This document shows positions 1-4,858 of a stretch of DNA of 7,543 nucleotides, piece by piece; the stretch's first letter is position 1; the number at the start of each line of letters is the position of its first letter. The notes beneath the pieces are model-generated. The model had not been told where the DNA came from. It did no database searches and was given only the letters and a program-made list of their open reading frames with translations. Source of the DNA: Planctomycetaceae bacterium (GTDB taxonomy: Bacteria > Planctomycetota > Planctomycetia > Pirellulales > Pirellulaceae); the NCBI GenBank assembly GCA_005773145.1, contig SXHS01000225.1:1-7543 (forward strand), written 5' to 3'. The position numbers were made by a program, and so were the translations under genes.

Positions 1-387
1 GCGTTCCGGGACCTGGCTGGAATTGATACCGATGGGGCGGGTTACAAAAAAATTCGCATCTGTCCATTACCGCCGCAGCCCTCGGCTGCTGTCGATGTGC
101 CGGAGATCACGTGGGTGCAAGCCCGTTACGACGGCCCGCGCGGTCCCATTCGCACGGCCTGGAAGAATTCCCCGCAACGTTACGAGTTGGACGTTTCGAT
201 TCCGGCCAACTGCACCGCGACGATCTGCTTGCCGGCCCCTGCGTCGGCGATCCAGGAGGGTGGTCTGCCTGTGACCCAGGTCGTTGGCCTGCGCGTCGTG
301 GAAGATGCTCCCCGTTCGGTTCGCCTGGAGGCGGTTGCCGGGGATTATCACTTTGAATTGGTTCCGGAGCGGTCGACAGCGCCCTAG
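1..387 (+). CDS. alpha-L-rhamnosidase (GH78), C-terminal fragment
   Basis: The reading frame is open from base 1 to a TAG at 385-387, giving the last 128 residues of a protein that starts outside the window. The visible part resembles the C-terminal beta-sandwich of bacterial GH78 alpha-L-rhamnosidases: a GYKKIRICP strand, then ITWVQARYDGPRGPI...W, then LDVSIPANCTATICLPAP, then a G-DYHFEL ending. In this family those blocks follow the catalytic (alpha/alpha)6 barrel and close the protein. The family releases terminal L-rhamnose from glycosides and polysaccharides. The catalytic acids lie upstream and cannot be checked here. No signal peptide can be judged. The stop is followed by about 80 to 200 bp before psd, with no clear terminator. 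Family assignment is from remembered pattern; substrate is inferred only. Confidence 0.75.
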   Translation, partial: AFRDLAGIDTDGAGYKKIRICPLPPQPSAAVDVPEITWVQARYDGPRGPIRTAWKNSPQRYELDVSIPANCTATICLPAPASAIQEGGLPVTQVVGLRVVEDAPRSVRLEAVAGDYHFELVPERSTAP

Positions 388-467
388 TTGAGCTTGTTTG
401 TGAGGGGAATGGGGCGCACAATGTTAGGACGTTTTCACCGCAGGAACAGTCACACGAGGTTGCATCG

Positions 468-1499
468 TTGCCCGGGACATCAGTTGGCGAGTATGACGAA
501 ACGCGTCCGGAGGCAGGCTTGTCTGCCGGTGGGCGCGTGTACGAGCCCTTGCCGGCGGAAATCTCGACGATTCAGCCGGGGGGCGGTGCCTGCATGTCGC
601 TCGAACTGGCTTGGGGTTATGTGCGTCGCTGGTGGTTGCGGACGTTTCGGCCGGGTTACGTTGCCCGCATGCGTTCATTGCGGCGAGGGGAAACGAATCG
701 CTGCCCGTTTGAGCCGTTGGATCCGCGTGACGTGAAGTTCTATCGCAATCAGGGCGGCTATCACTGGCGGCCCGAGGATGATCCGTTCGCCTGGCGCGAT
801 CGACTGCCGTTTGTACGGGTCGGTTTGGCGGAATTGTTGCTCATCGGCGGCGGATTATTGGCGATCACGGTGGGATTGGTCTCCTTGTGGTGGCCGTTAG
901 CGATCCTCACGGGGCTACTAGTCCTTGAGGTTTGTTGGTTTTTTCGGCATCCGAGGCGTGTACCTCCCAATGAGCCGGGCGTTCTCGTGTCGCCAGCGGA
1001 CGGACGGATCGTGGGTGTGGAGGAGGTCGCGGATGGTGAGCTGGGGTGTCCAGGGCTGCGGATCGATATTTTCTTGTCGATTTTCAATGTGCATGTCAAT
1101 CGCGTTCCCAGCGAGGTGCAAGTGTTGGGCGTTCGATACCGCCGGGGCAAGTTTTTGAATGCGCTGCGCCCAGAGGCCAATCGAGAGAACGAGCGGATGG
1201 AGATTTGTCTTGAGGAGATGGCATTTCCCCATCGCCCATTGATCGTACGGCAAATCGTGGGGGCCATTGCCCGCCGCATTGTCTGCTGGGTTCAACCGCG
1301 TGACGTACTGCGTTGCGGCGAGGTGCTAGGGATGATCAAGCTGGGTTCGCGCACGGAACTGGTTCTGCCGCGTGAACCGGGGCTCGAGGTATGTGTTCGT
1401 GTCGGTCAGAAGGTGCGTGCGGGGGTGACGGTTATGGCACGTTACCCAGTCACGACGACCGACCCGCGTGCGGTGCTTGAGCGGAGTTCAGCTGAGTGA
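468..1499 (+). CDS. psd: phosphatidylserine decarboxylase proenzyme
   Basis: Psd converts phosphatidylserine to phosphatidylethanolamine at the membrane, using a pyruvoyl group made by self-cleavage. With the TTG start at 468 the protein has 343 residues. Two hydrophobic stretches lie near residues 118-155, just before VSPADGRIVG (Asp178). SIFNVHVNR (His209) and GMIKLGSRTEL follow. Self-cleavage is expected between Gly293 and Ser294, leaving a short alpha chain with an N-terminal pyruvoyl. LGSR matches the short-form Psd motif (GSR) rather than the LGST of E. coli Psd. The start is unsettled. TTG 468 has GAGG 8 bases upstream; ATG 594 gives 301 residues, with only a G-rich stretch before it. 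The extra 42 residues (ending in TIQPGGG) have ordinary coding composition, so I kept them. pssA follows after 58 bp, supporting co-transcription. Confidence 0.9.
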   Translation: MPGTSVGEYDETRPEAGLSAGGRVYEPLPAEISTIQPGGGACMSLELAWGYVRRWWLRTFRPGYVARMRSLRRGETNRCPFEPLDPRDVKFYRNQGGYHWRPEDDPFAWRDRLPFVRVGLAELLLIGGGLLAITVGLVSLWWPLAILTGLLVLEVCWFFRHPRRVPPNEPGVLVSPADGRIVGVEEVADGELGCPGLRIDIFLSIFNVHVNRVPSEVQVLGVRYRRGKFLNALRPEANRENERMEICLEEMAFPHRPLIVRQIVGAIARRIVCWVQPRDVLRCGEVLGMIKLGSRTELVLPREPGLEVCVRVGQKVRAGVTVMARYPVTTTDPRAVLERSSAE

Positions 1500-1544
1500 T
1501 GACGATTCTCGGTGGTCATGAGAGTTGGTCGTTGACATTTACGT

Positions 1545-1549
1545 AAAGG
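1545..1549 (+). promoter_or_regulatory. Ribosome binding site that fixes the pssA start
   Basis: AAAGG ends 8 bases before the GTG at 1558. The only earlier in-frame start, TTG 1525, has no comparable purine-rich site, so this decides the start. The site overlaps the right half of a 10-bp palindrome, TTTACGTAAA (1538-1547). Confidence 0.6.
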
Positions 1550-1557
1550 TAGCTGCC

Positions 1558-2454
1558 GTGCGTCCCTTTCGTGCTCGAATCAGATCCCCTTTTCGTCCGC
1601 AGGCGGGCTCGCGCTTTCCCATCCTGCCGACATTGATCACGCTTGGCAATGCCACGTGCGGGTTGGTGAGCATTGCCGTACTCACGACGCCGCAAACCCA
1701 GTTGGACCAGGCCTCCGCCACATTCTATGCGGGTCTGCTGATCTATTTGGGATTACTGCTGGATGGCGTGGATGGTCATGTGGCCCGCCTGGCCAAGCAG
1801 ACCAGCGAATTCGGGATCCAATTGGACAGTCTGTGTGACGCGGTGACTTTCGGAGTGGCGCCCGTATTCATCATGTTGAGTTTTTCCGGCGAGATTTTTT
1901 ACCTGCGACTGTTATGGAGCGTGGGGGTTATGTTTACGCTCTGCGTCTTGCTGCGATTGGCCCGACACAATGTGGACGCGGCGCATCACGATGGTCAGTC
2001 GCATTTTCGAGGCCTTCCGTCGCCGGCCGCGGCTGGCACCGTGGCCTCGTTTGCCATCGCAATGCCGTCACTCTTGCGGATGACCGATCCCTCCATGCCG
2101 CTGCTCGTGCAGCAATGGAGCCATTGGGGCATACGGTTGATCGAGATTGGCACGCCACTGATGACGTTGCTGTTGGCGTTTCTGATGGTCTCCCCGATTC
2201 GCTACCCGCACGTGATGAAGGATTGGCTGCAGAACCGACATAACTTCTATCGATTGGCACAAGCGATCTTCGTGGTGGCGGCGGTGGTGACGATTCATGA
2301 ATTCGCCTTGCCGCTGTTGTTCTGCCTCTTTGCGTTCGGTCATCCGCTGTTGGCATTGTGGCGACGTTGGTTCATCACGTCGGCCCCAGCGGTTGTAGCG
2401 GCTACCGACACGGAGATGCCCTCGCAGGTTCCCGGCGAGGGGCAGCCGGAGTAA
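1558..2454 (+). CDS. pssA: CDP-diacylglycerol--serine O-phosphatidyltransferase
   Basis: This integral membrane enzyme of the CDP-alcohol phosphatidyltransferase family joins CDP-diacylglycerol and L-serine to give phosphatidylserine plus CMP. The family signature is complete: D69-x2-D72-G73-x2-A76-R77, eight residues, then G86-x3-D90-x3-D94. The four aspartates bind the metals and the fourth is the catalytic base in characterised members. The bacterial PssA subgroup is indicated by PTLITLGNATCG near the N-terminus and by RLARHN followed by FRGLPSPAAAG, a close match to the usual RLARFN...GLPTPAAA. Several hydrophobic helices follow, ending with a long one around residues 240-280. The GTG at 1558 is preferred over TTG 1525 because AAAGG lies 8 bases upstream; this gives 298 residues. 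Adjacent psd uses its product. The last 20 or so residues are polar and probably variable. Confidence 0.92.
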   Translation: MRPFRARIRSPFRPQAGSRFPILPTLITLGNATCGLVSIAVLTTPQTQLDQASATFYAGLLIYLGLLLDGVDGHVARLAKQTSEFGIQLDSLCDAVTFGVAPVFIMLSFSGEIFYLRLLWSVGVMFTLCVLLRLARHNVDAAHHDGQSHFRGLPSPAAAGTVASFAIAMPSLLRMTDPSMPLLVQQWSHWGIRLIEIGTPLMTLLLAFLMVSPIRYPHVMKDWLQNRHNFYRLAQAIFVVAAVVTIHEFALPLLFCLFAFGHPLLALWRRWFITSAPAVVAATDTEMPSQVPGEGQPE

Positions 2455-2489
2455 GAGTGGCCGGAAACCGATCGGCTGCTGCGCGGCAC

Positions 2490-2518
2490 GCCCGTCGGCC
2501 CTCCCCCCGACGACGGGC
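2490..2518 (+). terminator. Possible terminator hairpin after pssA
   Basis: GCCCGTCG (2490-2497) and CGACGGGC (2511-2518) form a perfect 8-bp GC-rich stem with a 13-base loop, 36 bases after the pssA stop. Only TT follows, so a classical U-tract is missing. It sits between convergent pssA and hsp20. It could be a Rho-dependent or mRNA-stabilising 3' structure instead. Confidence 0.3.
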
Positions 2519-2630
2519 TTAACCCAATCGCCGGTAGGGAGCGTACCGACACGCACGAAGCTCGCTCGCCCCAGCCTCCGGATCCCAAGAGTTCCCTGAG
2601 CGTTCCGGGTCCGATGGCCGATTTTCACGA

Positions 2631-3077
2631 CTAGGACTGGACCTCGATCCTACGTGGCCGCGCTTTTTCGGACTTAGGCACAACCACTTTCAAGACGCCA
2701 TCCTTGTAGTTCGCTTCCACCTTGTCGGCGTCGACGTCTCCCCCCAGCGCGTAGCTGCGCCGAAACTCGCCGTAGGTTCGCTCGACCCGATGAAAAGTTT
2801 TCCCCGACTCCTCCTTTTCCTGTTGCCGACGGCCGGACACCCACAGTTGGCCGTCTTGCATTTCCAATTGGAAATCACCGGTTGCCATTCCGGGCACGTC
2901 CAGGGTGATTTCATACTGCTTGTCGGTTTCCGCCACGTTGCTACGAGGCACAAACCAGCCGTTGCCGTCTTGCAAACTGCCGGAGTTGCCCTGGCCAAAC
3001 AGATCATCCAGTTCTCGACGGAATTGGTCGAATACTTGCAACGGCCGAACACTCCAAGGGGCTAATGTGGATCGCAT
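2631..3077 (-). CDS. Small heat-shock protein, Hsp20/alpha-crystallin family
   Basis: This is a 148-residue cytoplasmic holdase, an ATP-independent chaperone that binds unfolding proteins in oligomers and hands them to DnaK/ClpB. Residues 1-42 are the variable N-terminal arm with PLQVFDQFRRELDDLF. The alpha-crystallin domain runs from about 43 to 136: PRSNVAETDKQYEITLDVPG, a W-containing LWVSGRR strand, an acidic/Lys-rich loop, and FRRSYALGGDVDADKVEA. It closes with the signature A-x-Y-x-x-GVLKVVVPK (122-135). The C-terminal I-x-V (144-146) fits the oligomerisation motif. The ATG at 3077 is well supported by AAGGGAGGT 8 bases upstream. A sigma-54-type promoter lies about 180 bases upstream. 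proB, on the same strand, ends 371 bp away behind a probable terminator, so this is likely a single-gene unit. No CIRCE element is seen. Confidence 0.93.
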   Translation of the reverse strand: MRSTLAPWSVRPLQVFDQFRRELDDLFGQGNSGSLQDGNGWFVPRSNVAETDKQYEITLDVPGMATGDFQLEMQDGQLWVSGRRQQEKEESGKTFHRVERTYGEFRRSYALGGDVDADKVEANYKDGVLKVVVPKSEKARPRRIEVQS

Positions 3078-3084
3078 GACGAAG

Positions 3085-3092
3085 ACCTCCCT
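3085..3092 (-). promoter_or_regulatory. Strong ribosome binding site of hsp20
   Basis: On the minus strand AAGGGAGGT lies about 8 bases before the ATG. It is the strongest Shine-Dalgarno match in the window and settles the hsp20 start. Confidence 0.75.
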
Positions 3093-3111
3093 TACCGTTC
3101 ACCTGTTCTGT

Positions 3112-3140
3112 TGGGCGTCAATACTTGGCATGGACGCCCA
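3112..3140 (-). other. Hairpin in the hsp20 leader
   Basis: TGGGCGTC and GACGCCCA form a perfect 8-bp stem around a 13-base loop, ending 20 bases upstream of the hsp20 ribosome binding site. If transcription starts at the sigma-54 promoter the hairpin lies inside the 5' leader. It does not sequester the Shine-Dalgarno sequence, so a simple RNA thermometer is not indicated. It may stabilise mRNA or be a protein-binding site in DNA. Function unknown. Confidence 0.35.
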
Positions 3141-3268
3141 CCATGCGTCCCGTGTTCTCAGCGTCTGTCGTGCTACGGCGTTTGCCTGACTGCCACGGGC
3201 CCTGTGGAAGACTGCAAGACCGCGTTTGCTCGTACACCGCGACACGGGCCAAACAATAGCCCACCATG

Positions 3269-3285
3269 AGCAAAACGCGTGCCAA
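3269..3285 (-). promoter_or_regulatory. Sigma-54 (-24/-12) promoter, probably for hsp20
   Basis: Read on the minus strand, the sequence is TTGGCACG, four bases (CGTT), then TTGCT. This matches the sigma-54 consensus YTGGCACG-N4-TTGCW at every defined position, with exact GG-to-GC spacing. The predicted start is near 3257-3258, giving a leader of about 180 bases to the hsp20 ATG, with no other gene between. Sigma-54 promoters need an AAA+ enhancer-binding activator, which is not encoded here. E. coli ibpB, also an Hsp20 gene, is known to have a sigma-54 promoter, so the pairing has precedent. The match is seen directly; its use is inferred. Confidence 0.65.
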
Positions 3286-3296
3286 TTTTGGCACGC
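3277..3296. repeat. 9+9 bp inverted repeat over the -24 element
   Basis: GCGTGCCAA (3277-3285) and TTGGCACGC (3288-3296) are perfect inverted arms with two bases between them. The left arm contains the -24 half of the sigma-54 promoter read on the minus strand. The other arm carries TTGGCACG on the plus strand but lacks a correctly spaced -12 element. It may be an operator for a dimeric regulator, or chance duplication of the -24 box. Confidence 0.5.
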
Positions 3297-3365
3297 CGTC
3301 GCAACCGAAGAATTGATGGGCAGTTAGGGCGAGACGCCGGTCAGGCGACTGTTGTGTACTGGCGG

Positions 3366-3388
3366 AAAAAGTCTGTCAGAATGGCAGA
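3366..3388 (-). terminator. Probable Rho-independent terminator of proB
   Basis: On the minus strand TCTGCCA, a TTC loop and TGACAGA form a 7-bp stem with one C/A mismatch, followed by CTTTTT. It starts 60 bases after the proB stop and would separate proB from hsp20. The stem is weak because of the mismatch, so the call is moderate. The same inverted repeat lies roughly 120 bases upstream of the predicted sigma-54 start, so it could instead be an activator-binding site. Confidence 0.4.
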
Positions 3389-3448
3389 TTGCGGCTGTCG
3401 GGCCCATGGGCAACGCCGTGAAGCATCTTCCAATGGGTCGATGGGGCT

Positions 3449-4618
3449 TCATCCGTGTGAAGTGGATGGTGATCCATCGGGGACGATGACCAGCATATTA
3501 TCGCGATGGACGACCTCTTCATACGGCCGTTGTCCCAGGACGCCAGCGATCTGATCACTTTTTACGCCCTGAATGCGGCGCAGCTCCGCTGCTGTGTAGT
3601 TGGTCAGTCCGCGTGCGAACTCTTTTCGTTCCGGGTCCAACAGTGCCACAACATCCCCTTTGGCAAAGTCCCCCTCGGTTGCGACGATACCGATGGCCAA
3701 GAGACTGCGTCCCTGTTGCTGGATGGCGCGATGGGCGCCGCGATCGACCACGAGGCTTCCCCGGGGTTGCGTGGTGAACCCGAGCCAGCGTTTGCGCGGT
3801 GTGAGGGACTTGCCCTGGGCGAGGAACAGGGTACCGGACGCCTGTCCTTGCATGATTTGTCGAATCGTATCCGGTCGCCGGCCGCTGGCAATGATCACGT
3901 TTTCCCCGGCTGCGGTGGTGATCTGAGCCGCGCGCAGTTTGCTGGCCATGCCCCCCTTGCTGAGTCCGGTCTTATGATCGCGGGCCAATGCCATGATCGA
4001 TTCATCCACGTGCGTCACCGTGGGAATCACCTTGGAACTGGCTAGCTGGGGATCGCCGTCGAAGAGGCCATCGACATCCGAGAGTATGATCATCAGCGGC
4101 GCGCGCAGGAGGTTGGTCACCAGCGCGGCTAGTCGATCGTTGTCGCCAAACGTGGTCTGCAATTCCTCGACCGCCACCGTATCATTTTCGTTGATGATGG
4201 GGACCGTCCCCATTTGGAGGAGGGTGAGCAGCGTATTCCGAACATTGAGATAGCGGCTCCGATGGCGCAGGTCGTCGGCGGTAAGGAGTACCTGAGCGGC
4301 ATGCCGTCCGTAGCGGCGCAGGTGGCCATCGTAGGCCTCAATTAATTTCGCCTGCCCAATGGCGGCCACCGCTTGAAGGGTCGCCAGGTCGCGCGGTCGC
4401 TGTTGGAGTCCGAGCTGGCTCATGCCGGCCCCGACTGCCCCGCTGCTGACGACAATGACCCGTCGCCCGCTGGTCAACAATTCGTGTAGATCATCGACCA
4501 GCAACCCGATGCGATCGCGGTCCAAGGTCCCATCGGGCTGCGTGAGCACACGCGTGCCCAGCTTGATGACGACGGTATGGGCACTGGCCACGACTTCTTG
4601 ACGGAGCAAATCGGTCAT
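3449..4618 (-). CDS. proB: Glutamate 5-kinase (gamma-glutamyl kinase)
   Basis: ProB phosphorylates L-glutamate with ATP to gamma-glutamyl phosphate, the first and proline-inhibited step of proline synthesis, in the cytoplasm. From the ATG at 4618 it has 389 residues, close to the full-length (about 370) form. The amino-acid-kinase domain shows VVIKLGTRVL (Lys19), VVSSGAVGAG (57-65), INENDTVAVEEL (142-153), FGDNDRLA (157-164), SDVDGLFDGDP (180-190) and SKGGMASK with Lys227, the usual catalytic lysine. The more common GTGGM is SKGGM here. A C-terminal PUA domain follows from about 282 to 371. GTG at 4627 would add three residues; neither start has a clear Shine-Dalgarno site. proA, often adjacent in other bacteria, is not in the window. 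The gene is divergent from purF across about 240 bp. Confidence 0.94.
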   Translation of the reverse strand: MTDLLRQEVVASAHTVVIKLGTRVLTQPDGTLDRDRIGLLVDDLHELLTSGRRVIVVSSGAVGAGMSQLGLQQRPRDLATLQAVAAIGQAKLIEAYDGHLRRYGRHAAQVLLTADDLRHRSRYLNVRNTLLTLLQMGTVPIINENDTVAVEELQTTFGDNDRLAALVTNLLRAPLMIILSDVDGLFDGDPQLASSKVIPTVTHVDESIMALARDHKTGLSKGGMASKLRAAQITTAAGENVIIASGRRPDTIRQIMQGQASGTLFLAQGKSLTPRKRWLGFTTQPRGSLVVDRGAHRAIQQQGRSLLAIGIVATEGDFAKGDVVALLDPERKEFARGLTNYTAAELRRIQGVKSDQIAGVLGQRPYEEVVHRDNMLVIVPDGSPSTSHG

Positions 4619-4724
4619 CGCAAGCACGAACGCTAGTTGGAGGAATCGACTGGGGTGGCGGGGGCTCGGGTTGACGGTCCCGGCCCGCTTGCAGGTCTCC
4701 GCCTCATGTCCTCAACAGTCTACC

Positions 4725-4738
4725 GCGACTTGAGTCGC
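4725..4738. repeat. Palindrome over the -35 box between proB and purF
   Basis: GCGACT and AGTCGC are perfect 6-bp arms around TG. The right half covers most of the TTGAGT -35 hexamer of the purF-directed promoter. Its place fits a repressor or activator operator, perhaps serving both divergent genes. No regulator gene is nearby. Confidence 0.35.
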
Positions 4739-4758
4739 AGGCAAACGCCTCCTACAAT
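4730..4758 (+). promoter_or_regulatory. Candidate sigma-70-type promoter for purF
   Basis: TTGAGT (4730-4735) and TACAAT (4753-4758) are separated by exactly 17 bases, matching 4/6 and 5/6 of the consensus hexamers. Initiation would fall near 4765, leaving a leader of about 94 bases before the purF ATG. A second -10-like TAGAAT (4831-4836) nearer the gene has no good -35 partner. Confidence 0.5.
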
Positions 4759-4790
4759 GGAATCGACGATGGCCCGCCTGTGTTTTCCCG

Positions 4791-4817
4791 CCGTGGCCCA
4801 GGAACCTTCGGCCACGG
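4791..4817 (+). other. GC-rich hairpin in the purF leader
   Basis: CCGTGGCC (4791-4798) and GGCCACGG (4810-4817) form a perfect 8-bp stem with an 11-base loop, AACCATTTTGG following. It lies between the candidate purF promoter and the start codon. The hairpin plus short T-run resembles a weak attenuator. I see no alternative antiterminator pairing and no purine-riboswitch core, so regulation is unproven. Confidence 0.35.
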
Positions 4818-4858
4818 AACCATTTTGGCCTAGAATATTGCCTACGAAAGTGCGGTCC

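Larger units (their letters stand above)
3078..3448. other. Intergenic region between proB and hsp20
   Basis: This 371-bp gap has no convincing gene on either strand. From the proB side it holds a probable terminator (3366-3388), the inverted repeat with the sigma-54 promoter (3269-3296), a leader hairpin (3112-3140) and the hsp20 ribosome binding site. An 8-bp direct repeat, CACGGGCC, occurs at 3194-3201 and 3243-3250. Short open frames across it lack ribosome sites and family resemblance. Confidence 0.6.

Noticed and set aside
394..422. TTGTTT-N17-CACAAT as a psd promoter
   Set aside because: Only 3/6 and 4/6 matches; too weak to annotate, although a psd promoter is expected about here.
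1532..1537. Perfect TTGACA -35 hexamer between psd and pssA
   Set aside because: No -10-like hexamer lies 16-18 bases downstream; it is probably chance within the operon gap.
2068..2628. 186-codon open frame on the minus strand
   Set aside because: Mostly antisense to pssA, whose CDP-alcohol signature is unmistakable. The translation is Arg/Gly-rich without family resemblance.
3193..3207. Near-palindrome CCACGGGCCCTGTGG in the hsp20 upstream region
   Set aside because: One-base bulge, no match to CIRCE or another known heat-shock element; likely chance in GC-rich DNA.
3288..3304. Sigma-54 promoter on the plus strand
   Set aside because: TTGGCACG is present, but the following GC is one base out of register, the TT before it is missing, and no gene lies downstream on that strand.
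3506..4045. 179-codon open frame on the plus strand
   Set aside because: Antisense shadow of proB; no ribosome site and no recognisable motif.
4637..4858. N-terminal extension of purF by 74 residues
   Set aside because: It would bury the Cys nucleophile, which must be near a processed N-terminus. The stretch also holds a good promoter and a hairpin.
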